Shown one piece after another: positions 50,796-61,678 of a stretch of 64,000 nt of DNA. Within the stretch, counting starts at the first letter, position 1, and the number at the start of each line of letters is the position of its first letter. The position numbers were made by a program, and so were the translations under genes. This DNA is from Fistularia commersonii (lineage: Eukaryota > Chordata > Actinopteri > Syngnathiformes > Fistulariidae): the NCBI GenBank assembly GCA_037954325.1, contig JBBMNZ010000017.1, positions 10,155,501-10,219,500 of the forward strand, in the 5' to 3' direction. The notes under the pieces were generated by a model. It ran no database searches. It was given only the letters and a program-made list of their open reading frames with translations, and had not been told where the DNA came from.

Positions 50796-51272
50796 CTACA
50801 CCAGCGACTCGCACACGGGCGGGTTGTCCGAGTCCTGGCTGTGCATGGAGCTCAGGCCCGTGTCCGAGTCCTCGTCGTTGGTGTTGCAGGTCTTGGAGAG
50901 CCCCCTGGCCTGCTCCACCCAGACGCTGCTCTTCTCCTGCTCGGCTTCCGTCACCGCCGCCGCCGCCTCCCCGTCCCCGTCCTCGGGCGGCTTGTCGCCG
51001 GCATGTTTAATCTCTATGGTCTCGACTTTGGCCAGAAGGTCCAGCAGTTCGCTTTCCTTGGTCTCCCAGAGTGCCAGGCTCAGGTCCAGGTCCCCTCTGA
51101 TGGCGTCCAGGTCCGTCTTCAGCCGCAGGCCGATGTAAAGGCTGGTGTCCAGCTGCGTTTTGATCCTCTCCTCCTCCAGCGCCAGCTCCTCCTCGGACAG
51201 GCTCTCCACATCAGCGGACGCGGTGAGAAGGAGGACCTCCTCCTGCTTCTCCTCTGGTGCTTGGTGCATGTC

Positions 51273-51303
<31 letters not shown>

Positions 51304-52250
51304 TCCTCCGCTCCTCTGTCCTCCCTCCTCCTCCTCCTCATCCACCTCCTGTTGAGCTCCTCCTGGATCTCCCCGGTGATGCTCTCCACCAGCGCCTCCC
51401 GCTCCGCGAGCTCCTCCTGCAGCCGCACCACCTCCTCGCAGCGCCGCGCGTACTCCTCGAACTGCGCCAGGGCCTCCGCCTCCGGGGCTCCGGGGCCCCC
51501 GGGCCCCTCCGCGGGGGCCTCCGCCATGTAGGTGTCCTGCACGTAGTTGGCTCCGTGGCGCTTGATACGGTCGAAGTGAACTCTGGCCTCGTAGCGCTCG
51601 ATCTCCTGGTCCAGCTCCTTGATCCTCTGGACCTGCTGGCGGATGGTGTGATCCTGCGAGATCACCAGGTGGACCAGCGTCTCCATCTTCTCCGCCGAGC
51701 CCTTGTCCTTACAGACCGTCTGCTCCTTCTTCTTGTTCATCTTGTCCAGCTTCCTGAAGGCTTTCCTCACTATGCGCCGCTGCTTCTCCTGGGACAGACC
51801 GGCGGCGGCGGCGGCGGTAGCGGCGCTCCAGCATCCCCGGCCCCGGGCCGCCCCGCCGGGGCCCCTGCCCTCCCGGCTGGGGACCACCCGCGCCTCGGCG
51901 CTGCGGGGCCCGCTGTTGGGCAGCGACGCGTCGCTCCTCACCAACACGAAGCGGACGTTCTCCTGTTCCTCCCCCCAGGCGCTCCACAGCCGCAGGAGCT
52001 TGGTCTTATTCGGCAGGATCCTCTCGAAGCCCCGCCACTTCTCCACCACGCAGTAGGACTGCGGGGTTCCGTGGAGCGCGGCGCCGGCGCCAGCGGCGGC
52101 GGCGGCGCCGGGGGACGCGCCCCGCCGCGGGCTCTGCTCCTCCAGCAGGACCCGCACCACATCGGCGCAGGTGGTCCTCCGGGTCAAGCCGGACACCAAC
52201 TTCTCCTCCCGGCAAACCCACACCGAGATCTTCCCCTCCTCCGGATCCAT
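50796..52250 (-). CDS. RASSF10: Ras association domain family member 10 (RASSF10), single coding exon
   Basis: The 484-residue protein starts MDPEEGKISVWVCREEKLVS, matching the conserved start of RASSF10. An N-terminal Ras-association (RA) domain spans about residues 5-107, including LTRRTTCADVVRVLLEE and VVEKWRGFERILPNKTKLLR, with a variable Ala/Gly/Arg-rich insert at 41-62. A coiled-coil region follows (about 170-235 and 260-305), then an acidic run at 315-327, another helical region (345-412) and a Ser/Asp-rich tail. No SARAH domain is present, as expected for the N-terminal RASSFs (7-10). The start is set by homology and a good Kozak context (G at -3 and +4), although the frame stays open upstream. 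The length is close to human RASSF10 (about 507). It is intronless, as in other vertebrates. Mammalian RASSF10 is a putative tumour suppressor silenced by promoter methylation. It lies on the same strand as TEAD1, the expected order. Confidence 0.95.
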
Positions 52251-52292
52251 CACGCGCAACTCCTCCAGACAAACTTTAACTCGGCCGTCAGT

Positions 52293-52334
52293 CCGTGCGT
52301 GTGTGTTAGAGCGACTCTGTGTGTGTGTGTGTGT
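52293..52334. repeat. GT/CA repeat in the presumed RASSF10 5' UTR
   Basis: gtgtgtgt runs begin about 43 bases before the RASSF10 ATG on the coding strand, where they read as CA repeats. Whether they are transcribed depends on the start site, which is not known. Confidence 0.8.
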
Positions 52335-52820
52335 TTTCAAATCCAAGCGTGTTCGGGATTCGAACCGGCAACCATAATCCCAGGTTCTCCCGGCGCCCAC
52401 AAAAGTCCGCCTGGAGTCCGCTTTACGCACCGCAGAGCAGCCCGACGCGCCGCGGTTCCCGGCCGGACCGCATCCCTCCTCCGCTTTCTGTTTCTCTTTC
52501 TTTCTCTCTCTCGCTCTGTTTCTTTCTCTTTCTCTATTTTTTTTATCTCCCTCTCTTCCTCCGAGATGCAGCTGGACTTTCAGCGGAGAAAAGAAGACGA
52601 AGAAAGTGGTTGCGCGGCCGTGTGCGTGGACGGTTCGCTCCGACTGCGAGCCGCCGGAGCGGGAGGGAGCTGACTGGAGCCGCGGGGACACGCCTACCAA
52701 GTAGACGCACACACGCACATACACGCATATGCGCATGCACGCGATCACGCAAAGTATTCAGAAATACGCAAGTTTCAACTTTTGATGACAACAAACGCCC
52801 TCGTTTTAATCTGCATTAAA

Positions 52821-52830
52821 CCCCTTTATA
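52821..52830 (-). promoter_or_regulatory. TATA-like box upstream of RASSF10
   Basis: The coding strand reads TATAAAGGGG about 570 bases before the start codon, at the edge of the CpG island. It is the clearest TATA-like motif nearby, but no start site can be proved from sequence. Confidence 0.3.
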
Positions 52831-52911
52831 GATATTGTGCCGTGTGTCTATGCGTGCGTGCGTGCATGTGTGCGTGTGAGACCTTGGGTGAGCAGCGGGG
52901 TTCAAAACGAC

Positions 52912-53240
52912 TATTTTATTATTATTTTTATTTGTTTATTTAGGTGTGTTTGCTAAATTGTTTGTTTATTTGTTGATAAACCATTGAGGGATTTATATAT
53001 CCGATAATTTATTTGTATGTACCTTTATTTATTATTTGCTCGTTTTTATTTATTTATTCAAATATTGATTTATTTATGCGTTTATTTATTAGTTTGCTTC
53101 TTCATAACCCATTTATTAATACATATATGCATATTTTTGTTAAATAATTGATTTATGTGTTTGTTTATGCATCCATGCAATCATATGCCATTTTTATGTA
53201 TCTCATTGTTTGTTTATGTTTGTATTCAATTTTGAATACA
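52912..53240. repeat. Low-complexity TTTA/TTTG-rich DNA
   Basis: Many imperfect tttatttgtttattt units form a cryptic simple repeat directly beyond the RASSF10 CpG island. Confidence 0.85.
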
Positions 53241-54059
53241 TGCTTATTTTCAAGTAGTTTCTTGCGGCGTAACTCTGATCATTAAAGTGAAACTTTTCTT
53301 TCCCCTCAACTTTTCCACACATCAACCCAAAGCCTTCTTATTTACCTTATTATTCTTGATTTTCTATGCAACATCATCTCTCCCCTAATACAGCAAAGAA
53401 GTGAATCTCCCTTTTCTTAAATTGGACATATGGACTGAGTAGTGACATGCAAAAAAATGCCCAAAAATAAAATGGATAAAATTGTCCAAAGATTGTGCAG
53501 GTTCCAGCATGAAAGCACTCTTCTCCTATCGTAAAAAAAAAGTAAGGGTTGGGAGGTGAGTCAGCTTCAAATATGAATCCAATCGTAAAGTGTTGGATGA
53601 AAGTATCAGTGAGAACCGCTGGATGGCAAAACACAAATGTGACCACCTCAAGGACACTGGGGGCCGAAGTGACTGAGCGAGCTGTGAAATAAGGGATGTG
53701 CGAGGAGAGTCGGGCCCCGGCAGCTCCGGCTCTGAACCCATTGCCCTCACAAATAACTTGTAGCCGTCTGTAGACTCTTGCTTTATTTCAATTTGACCTT
53801 TGATTTGCCCATATCTTGTATTTTTTATCTAGTTTTATTTACTCGACTCCCATAAAACGCCTTGAATACACAAAACTGTTTTGTTGCTATGTTTTAATTA
53901 TTCTAAATTGTAATGGATTTCAAAGCCTAGAACAATATAGTCATTGCTTTTATTATATGTCTACTTTCATGGGTTTATATTACCCGACAACTTTTGCACA
54001 GCATTCGAGTGCATGAAGTCAAGCGTTTTCATTTCAAGAAAGGATATGGGTTTTATTGG

Positions 54060-54930
54060 GGAGAAAGTTAAAAACAGACAAAGCTCCAATAATTAAATTA
54101 AATTGAATTAAATTAAATTAAATTAAATTATTTTTTCCTTTCAAATTACTAACATTTTGGAACCTAGTGAAATAAAATAGAATTAAGAAATAAATTTTAT
54201 TTTGTAAAACCGAGGTAAAAAAATAAAATTAAATTAAATTTGCTAATAAAAACTACCTTAATTTTTTGGAAAATGTGAGATAAAACGACATAAAATGACA
54301 TAAAATGACATAAAATGAAGTCATTTCATTTTTTTGACTGATAAAAAATAATTTTGTTTTTGGGACCTAGTGAAAGGAAATGATATCATATATCGTATCA
54401 CATCATATCATATATCATCAAATCAAATTACATGATTTTTTCTGATAAAAATGAATTTAATTTGGGACTTTGTGAAATTAAATTTGAAATTGAATTCAAT
54501 TAAATTGAATGTTTTTTTATTCATATTTTGGGACCCAGTGAAATAAAATAAAATAAAATAAAATAAAATAAAATAAAATACAACATACATTTTATTCAAA
54601 ATTTTTACTGCTAAAAATGTATTTTGTGAAACCAAGTAAAATTAAATGAAATTATTTTTTGCTCATGAAAATACCTTAATTTTTTGGGACAATGTGAAAT
54701 AAAATAAAAGGAAACAATATAAAATAAAATAATTAATTTTTCTTTTTTGATTCATAAAAAAAGTGTAGTTTTTTGGGACCTAGTGAAATTAAATGAAATA
54801 TCATATCATTCATCATCAAATCATCTCAAATAACATAATTCTTTTCCCATTAAAATGTATTTAATTTTGGACTTCCTGAAATAAAATAAAATAAAATAAA
54901 ATAAAATAAAATAAAATAAAATAAATGCAA
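54060..54930. repeat. AT-rich higher-order tandem array built on a 'gggacctagtgaaat' monomer
   Basis: A diverged monomer of roughly 60-100 bases recurs about ten times. Its core (ttttgggacctagtgaaat or variants) is near 54161, 54200, 54268, 54360, 54462, 54528, 54622, 54683, 54774 and 54868, each followed by taaaat-rich filler. Monomers five apart resemble each other most: for example the pair near 54360 and 54774, both followed by atcatat...catcaaatca. The higher-order period is therefore about 415 bases in two copies. Pure AAAAT runs sit at 54538-54581 and 54878-54925. Confidence 0.75.
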
Positions 54931-55420
54931 TAAGAAAAACAATTAGTTTAGTTTATATTTTATTTTCCACAGCCCCAAAAACTAATGGATCAAGTGTGTT
55001 TGTAAGTGGTTCCTCAGAGGTGTTTTGCTGCAGGTTCATTGTTGTGCATTTCCATCTTAATAATCCAAGCCCAGCTGAGCGCTCATGAATTATAAAATCC
55101 AGCTGGATGAGTCGGAAAGTAGAAGGAAATCCATTTATTCCACCCTGCTGAATCTCTTATAATGTTTGTCTGACCCCATCATCCTGTCCCCCTACTATCT
55201 TTGGCTAGAAATATGGTTGCGGAATCTCATAAAAGGATTTATCTGTATTAAGAGTGTTTTGTGTGTGTGAGTGTGACATTAATGGCGAGTGTTTCATCCC
55301 AAACAGCTGCCATTAGGCCGTTTGTGTGTGTGTGTGTGTCCTATAACTTCAGCAGGGGCTGATGCTTCAGCGGTGTTTGTTGGGAAAACAACTGCTTAGA
55401 AAATCATCGGTATTTCATAC

Positions 55421-55425
<5 letters not shown>

Positions 55426-55472
<47 letters not shown>

Positions 55473-55473
55473 G
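55426..55473. repeat. GT microsatellite
   Basis: A (GT)n run of about 42 bases ending in gcgtgtgcg. Confidence 0.95.
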
Positions 55474-55951
55474 TGCGTACGCGCTCGCTCAAACAACAGG
55501 ACAACCATCACAGGCACGCACACTATATCTGCATAAGGAGAACAGTTAGTGTAAATGTATGATGTGAGATAACAGTATGCTTTTTTTATTGGTGATCTAA
55601 TTTCCTGTGAGGTCATCAATGTGTTAATGTGGCCTTAAATCTCCTCCCAACCAGAATGAATGATGTTGCCTTGTGCTCAGAAGCAGTGTTTCCCAGGAGA
55701 ATAAATAGGTTCAATTAAGTAAAGCATAGTAAAACATGATAGTCTTTGCTTTTTTTCAAACAAAAAATGAAGCATGAAAAAATGTATAAATGCATAGGTC
55801 AACAAAAGAAATGAAATAAAAAAGAATAAAATAAGAGAAAAAAGTCAAGAAGTAATGATTCTGTGTTTGAGTGCAATGTAAAGTAAGTTATAAAAGAAAT
55901 TAAAAAAAATAAAATACAAATACCTGCATTGTTATTTTGGTTTTCGAGTAT

Positions 55952-56028
55952 AGAAAAGAAAAGAAAAGAAAAGAAAAGAAAAGAAAAGAAAAGAAAAGAA
56001 AAGAAAAGAAAAGAAAAGAAAAGAAAAA
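55952..56028. repeat. AAAAG pentanucleotide microsatellite
   Basis: About 15 nearly perfect copies of aaaag. The strand is purely purine, so triplex-forming structure is possible. Reading frames across it are repeat artefacts. Confidence 0.95.
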
Positions 56029-59000
56029 TGGCTGCAGTGATTTTTTTGTTTTTGTTTGAATGTAATTTGAAAATAAATATATAAATTACAAGGAATAAAA
56101 TAGAGTAAAAATGAAATAAAATCATTATCAGAATTTTGAGAGTAGAATCAATATTTTTTATCCACTGACCAAAATGGGAGCAGAGTCTGAGCGGGGCTTG
56201 GTTTAAGAACTGATCACATGAGGTCATTTTAATTTTTTGTTTTTCCTTTTCTCCTCCTTCTTTCAATATTTTCATTGCACCCTGTGATCAGTCCAGTGCC
56301 TCGCTTACTTTCCTATATTTCTATAAGCACAAATGATAAGTCTTGAATATGTCAGTGGGCATATACATTAATTCTACTGGAAAATTGCGTGAATTCCATT
56401 ATATCGAGAGATTGATAGTGAAATTCCATTTGCAGTGGGAAAATGATTTAAGGATGCTTTACATTTTAGTATGAATTGTTTGAATCTACCTCTCTCTAGT
56501 GGCCAAAAAGAGAATTCCATCACACCCGACCATGACAAATCCAGAGGCGTTTAAGGTTTATCCAGCTTCTCTTAGTAGATATACTATGCTCTCCCTCGCA
56601 TTTTTTTAAATGTATTTATCTATCTGTTTATTTATCTATTTAATTTCAAAACTAATGCATTTTCATATGAAATGCAATTTCTTGTTTTGTTTTTTTTTAT
56701 TCATTGCCAAATGTTTTTTTAAATTAGGGGAAGGTTTTAACTAGCTTTCGAGCAATACAATGCAAATATCATTCCTTACATGTTGAAAAACATGTTTGAA
56801 CTAAATTATGCATAAATTGTCTGTCTAATGTGTTATTTAAGGCAGACCAGCTTAGCTTCATTTCAGGGGCAAAATTGTGATATAATGACCAAAATAGTTT
56901 GTTTGAAATGAGTAAAGATGAAAACCATGAGAAAAGTTTGGAACTGACAATTTATTTTAAACTGAATAGCATATGCGTACAAAGTCTCTACAAAGCTAGA
57001 AAATATCTAAACATACTTTTAGCCATGGGGGGGGGGTTACAAAGCAAAGATCAGACCCTGTGCAGTACCAATAGACACACAAGACTAGCTTCTGGATTCT
57101 CCTAAACATATTCTCTTCTTCACAAAATAGGATAAACATTAGAATATCAAAGATATACACAACATCTGTAATAAATGTCACCTTTATACAAAGCACCTTA
57201 TCAAAATAAAGGAAAAAAACAACCTCTCAGCACACACATAGATGTCCTGCGAACGCACCAGGGTGCAAATATTCAAGGCCATTTTGGAGCTGATTACAGA
57301 CAGGATTTCTGTGCCACACGCGGTTTTGGAAAAGAAGATAAACAATCGAAATTTCACCTTTCACTTACGAGACGACATCGACAACACGGACGACAATGAA
57401 CAAAATTAGCAGAAGATGAGCCAACTTTAAAAAAAGAAAAACAAACAAACAAAAAAAAAGAAACTCTCAATGTTTTTGTGTGTATTTTGTGTTTGGACGT
57501 TTGACTGGGAAGATGGTTGACCAAGATGCTAAGAGGCCTCCGTAATCCATTCTGTATCTACTTAATATGGATGTAAACTCTTCAAATTTCAACATTTTTC
57601 CGTCTTGTGATTTACGTAAACATTCGATTTGATGGTGAATCTTTTTGACAAGCAGGAAACCAAAGAGCCACAGAAAGTTGACTTATTGCGTATAACGTAT
57701 CAGTTTTAAGATGAACAAAATAAGGATTTTAAATCTAAATGCATATCAAATGAAAACATCATAAATTATAAATCCTTTTTTTTTTCATCTTGTCCAAATA
57801 AGTGTCAGAATCTGTTGAAGTAATTCAATTTTGTATTCCTGTTACATACTGGGTTAAAAGAATACATAAGAACGGCGAGCCAAAGTAAAGTTGGATCTGA
57901 GTCGACCAATCAGAGCAAAGAGTGACCACTTGGGCAAAACACGCAACAAAAAGTCAAATTTGTAAAAATATTTAAAATGTACCGGACACCTAATGGTATC
58001 TCGGCTCGTTGCTTGATCAATAAGCAACACCGGCCTTGTTCAATACCACGCTGGGAGGATACAGAACTCTAAGAATAACGTAATAGCATTATGGGAAACG
58101 AAAACGCGGGAAAATGCCTCAGAGGAAGATTGTTTTGGTTAGCTTAGCCTTGCTAAGCTTAACAACTGGAAGCAGGGGCTAGCAGCTAGCTCGACAATCC
58201 TTGCATTCATGAGACAGCATGTTTTAACTGAGCTGATTTATTTGTAAAAACACCCAAGAATAAAATCACCATGCTGGCATTTTAAATCTATACATTTAGC
58301 CTTTACAATCTTCATTTTTCCTGATTTTTCATGTAGCACATCTGACACTAGCTAACCGTTTTCGACGGTTACATCCCATAAACTGTGTCTGCAGGTTGGA
58401 AATACTGTATGGACTGGCTAGCAACTAGCATGTATTGTTTGTATAACAATTCAAGCTACAGACAATTCAAAAACCATTTAAGCTTCTCAAGGATGTAAAT
58501 AGACCGTTAGCAGGGACTCTTGTAGTAGGTAAGTATTTGACAACCCTGATTATTGAACTATGAACCTATTTTACAGTGTTACACTGCTAATTCAGTATAT
58601 TTTAAACAGAGGTAAGACGACTTGATTCTTCAAATTTCAATCAAACAATGCAGTCTTTGTTTTTTTCTGTGGAACACGTTGCAAATCATTGTTTGACTTC
58701 AGTGTTTTCTATGAACAGTCTTCAATAATTGCATTTTCCAGCTCTTACAAGCTTTGATTTGTTTCTTCCAGTAACATATGTCAAATATAATTTATCTTTT
58801 TATCAATTCATCATTGTCATCCACAGTCTGGCCGCTATGAATATCTCAATAAACATCCATCATTAATGGGGTCACTGCAAAATCTATGAGTTACATTTTG
58901 TCAAGGCGTCTCAAACTAATGAGGGATTTGGAAAAAAAAAACTAGAGTTGTCGAGCAACACCAGATCCAACGGACTTTAGATTGAAGTTGTGCCGTTTCC

Positions 59001-60076
59001 CCAGTTTCCAGTAGTGTATTTGATAAATCAAACTTTAGTGGCATCCCGTAGTAAGAACTGGGTTGCATTGAATGAGGATTTTGAATGAGGCACCAAACAA
59101 TATGCAGTCTACAAGCCGCCCTAATATCAGTTTCACAGACGCCTACATGTAGAGTACACCAATTCATATATTCGTCATATTCGCTATAAATGTCATTACA
59201 TCTCGTATGAAAAAAAAAAAATTAAAACCTGGCACGACAAATCACAACAGCCATTTCATTTTTTTTTTTTCAATAATTAGCCCTCGGACAAGGAATAGTG
59301 GTGCACTTAAATATAAGGTCGCCATCTTCACTAGAATGATTTTATACACACTTTTTCTCTACAAAATCAAATCGAACGATCAGTTTTGTGAAAGAATAAA
59401 ACACTTCTGTTTCCAGCCGAAGGCACTTCATGCCGCTGAGCGAGACACGGACGAACCACCTGCTACAGGACACTTCATTTGGTTTCTTTTTCATAAATGA
59501 CTTTTTTTTTTTCTATTAATAAGTGGAGTGTATTACCGCACTGGTATAAGATTAAGGGAATCACGTCTTCACCCAATCAAATGGCGCAGAATCTAAGATA
59601 TGCAATGGGAAAACGTGCGTTGTAAAAAGAAAATAATTTGCGTTCGGATATGAATGTGGTGGGATTTCAGTCTCGAGCGCGTATTAAAGCTTAACTAAGC
59701 TGTGATTACAAAACTGAACTGGGTTTTAAATTGTCTTTTTTAAAGGTCTGGGATGTTTTTCCTTCCCTTCTGCACAATGAATGACTGTGTCACAGTTAAT
59801 AAAACCCACAGTGCTTTCCAAATTTTATATTCACGGTCTCGGCTTTGTTATTCATTTTCTTTTATATATCTAAATGATGCTGATGCACTTCTCTTTTACC
59901 TGAAATGTTTAATTTCACTTAAAGTTACATACATTTAAGATTAAAATATATTCTATACGCTACTATCAATAATTGTATTTTTTTTCCCCAAGTTAAGAAG
60001 TTATTTTCTTTTAAAAGACAGGATGCAAAAATGTAGAAACTCAGATTTCGCTTCTTTGGGACAAACATTTTTGTTT

Positions 60077-60081
<5 letters not shown>

Positions 60082-60113
<32 letters not shown>
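60082..60113. repeat. GT microsatellite
   Basis: A (GT)n run of about 32 bases within the candidate TEAD1 3' UTR. Confidence 0.95.
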
Positions 60114-60114
<1 letters not shown>

Positions 60115-60796
60115 AAGAATACACAATTTGCAGTTGCCTATCTGTCCAAAATCACTTCTTATTCTGGACCGTGATTACTGTTTATTCCTTTCTCTGGTTA
60201 TTGACGATACACAGGGTCTGACCTTCAGTGTCTGCCTTCTGCAGATAACAAACAGTTTTATCTTCGGGCGGGGGGTTGGAGGGGTGGCTGTGTTTGATTT
60301 GGATTTGTTTTTTTTTTTTTTTTTCCTTCTTTTACCCTCCAACACAAACGGCAACTGAGAAATTCAGATTCACTGCGAGAAAGTGAAGAAACCAATCAAC
60401 AGGGGACGTGTCACCTCCTGGTGATGTCAGAGTCAAGATGATCTTGGGTGGGTAAAGAAGAAGAAAAAGAAAAAAAACAACAGCGACTCACCAGGTCTAT
60501 TCTGGGCCTGGAGTGTTTTTTCCCTCCAACACTATAGCTATTACCAATTAAAAAAAAAAAAAAAATCAAAATTCACTTGTTTATTTTCATGTTGAAATGC
60601 TCCTGTTGGGAAAGAGTGTGTGTCGTTATCAGGTGTTAATTAAAAAAAGTACTCTGCTGTTTGTGGTACTGTTTCACCAGCAGCACTGAAAATGCAGACA
60701 TTTCTTTCTTTTTTTTTTCTTATCTCCGAAAGACACTTTTATACACGCATACACGCTTCACCTCAAATGTCACCATTATCACCAGGCACAGGCCAT

Positions 60797-60880
60797 ATAT
60801 ATATATTTATATATGTGTGTGTGTGCGTGTATATATACATATATACACACACACACACACACATATAAAATGTGTGTGTG
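60797..60880. repeat. Palindromic AT/GT/CA microsatellite abutting the TEAD1 stop codon
   Basis: An AT run, a GT run, an AT run and a CA run are arranged so that 60808-60837 and 60838-60867 are near-perfect reverse complements. A second GT run (60871-60880) then touches the stop codon at 60881. In the transcript this would form a long hairpin starting about 13 bases after the stop. Confidence 0.9.
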
Positions 60881-60994
60881 TTATTCCTTGATGAGTCGAT
60901 AGATGTGGTGCTGTGCTCCATGCTCGTTGTTTGACACTTCGAACACACACGCCATGCACAGCAAGGTCTCCTGAGTGTCTCTGTTGCTCACCAC
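60881..60994 (-). CDS. TEAD1: TEAD1, last coding exon
   Basis: The exon encodes 37 residues from VVSNRDTQETLLCMACVFEV to HHIYRLIKE and a TAA stop. The acceptor on the coding strand is tgttcag. This is the end of the YAP-binding domain of TEAD transcription factors. The Tyr of HIYRL is the residue (Y421 in human TEAD1) changed in Sveinsson chorioretinal atrophy and needed for YAP/TAZ contact. TEAD1 rather than another TEAD is chosen from the whole four-exon sequence and the neighbouring RASSF10. Teleosts often have two copies (tead1a and tead1b); I cannot tell which this is. Confidence 0.93.
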   Translation of the reverse strand: MVSNRDTQETLLCMACVFEVSNNEHGAQHHIYRLIKE

Positions 60995-61213
60995 CTGAAC
61001 ACATGCACAAACATGCACGCACACACACACAGACATATATATACATACATATAAACACACACAGGGACAGAAGAAAAAGTCGAAATATCTGTGAAATAGT
61101 GTGAAATATGGACATCCAACAAATAATACAAGTCCTTTGTTTAAAGGACACACAGATACGCTGCACACACTCAAACGCGAACACACACACACACATATAC
61201 ACACGCTTCTCAC
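60995..61213 (-). other. TEAD1: Last TEAD1 intron, mostly microsatellite
   Basis: The 219-base intron has a gtgaga donor and a cag acceptor. CA-rich and AT-rich repeats at about 61017-61064 and 61180-61202 fill much of it, one beginning within about 15 bases of the donor. Confidence 0.85.
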
Positions 61214-61366
61214 CAGCAGAATTGTGAAGTTCTCCAACACGCTATTCATCATGTATTTCTCTGGCAGGTGCTTGAGCTTGTGGATGAAGTTGATCATGTA
61301 TTCGCACATCGGTGAGCGACTAATCCTGTAGACAAAGCGTCCGTTTTCAAACCTGGCGTATTCCGT
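61214..61366 (-). CDS. TEAD1: TEAD1, next-to-last coding exon
   Basis: The 51 codons begin TEYARFENGRFVYRISRSPM and end SVLENFTILL. Phase is 0 at both ends; the acceptor is tctccctag and the donor CTG|gtgaga. Nearly every residue matches vertebrate TEAD1. It contains the Cys of SPMCEYM (human TEAD1 C359), which is autopalmitoylated and places a lipid in the core pocket of the domain. It also has the KLKHLPEKYMMN helix. Confidence 0.95.
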
Positions 61367-61537
61367 CTAGGGAGAAGAGGAGAAATGTTTTGGTAAAACG
61401 GGAAAAGGGAGACAGCTACTCCAAGCTTGTGTACAAGTCATTAAAAAGTGCAGCATCTTTGTCAAGTGGAAGAGAATAACACTTGTGTTATTATACACTT
61501 ATATATAACTTCCTGTAAAAAGAATGGACCGTCTCAC

Positions 61538-61678
61538 CTCCACCTTCTCGACCACCTGCTTCCCAAAGGAGCAGACCTTGGTGGAGCAGGTGATGGTCAT
61601 GTTCTCTGAGCTCTCGTACTGGCTGGTGACACCATAGAAGGCCGTGGGATCTTCCTGCACGTTGTAGTTTAAGTCCGC
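61538..61678 (-). CDS. TEAD1: TEAD1, YAP-binding domain exon
   Basis: The 47 codons begin ADLNYNVQEDPTAFYGVTSQ and end GKQVVEKVE. Phase is 0 at both ends; acceptor acag, donor GAG|gtgaga. The segment SQYESSENMTITCSTKVCSF is a family hallmark and includes the second conserved Cys (C327 in human). The start of the exon (NYNVQEDPT) is the least conserved part, as is usual in the family. Confidence 0.95.

Larger units (their letters stand above)
50750..52700. promoter_or_regulatory. CpG island over RASSF10 and its promoter
   Basis: GC content and CpG frequency rise sharply compared with the AT-rich flanks, covering the whole coding exon and the region before the start. Part of the richness is coding bias (GC-ending codons, Ala/Gly/Arg tracts). 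CpG islands at this gene are known in mammals; function here is inferred. Confidence 0.7.
53241..56929. other. Intergenic AT-rich DNA between RASSF10 and TEAD1
   Basis: No exon or gene was recognised. The stretch holds the AT-rich higher-order array (54060-54930), GT and AAAAG microsatellites, and otherwise plain sequence. Upstream control DNA of RASSF10 would lie here. Confidence 0.55.
56930..60880 (-). other. TEAD1: Candidate long TEAD1 3' UTR
   Basis: No coding frame or recognised transposon occupies this stretch, which directly follows the TEAD1 stop codon. Vertebrate TEAD1 transcripts are known to have long 3' UTRs. On the coding strand AATAAA occurs at 60580-60585, 60181-60186 and several later places; the one at 56951-56956 is proposed as the distal site. 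The true end cannot be set from sequence. Confidence 0.35.

Noticed and set aside
50841..52673. A 610-codon open frame on the + strand opposite RASSF10
   Set aside because: It is the antisense shadow of a GC-rich coding exon; its Leu/Arg/Pro-rich product has no family features, while the - strand has a clear RASSF10.
55799..56275. 158-codon - strand open frame rich in Phe/Leu/Ser
   Set aside because: Its length is due to the AAAAG array, which has no stop codon in this frame; the product is repeat-coded.
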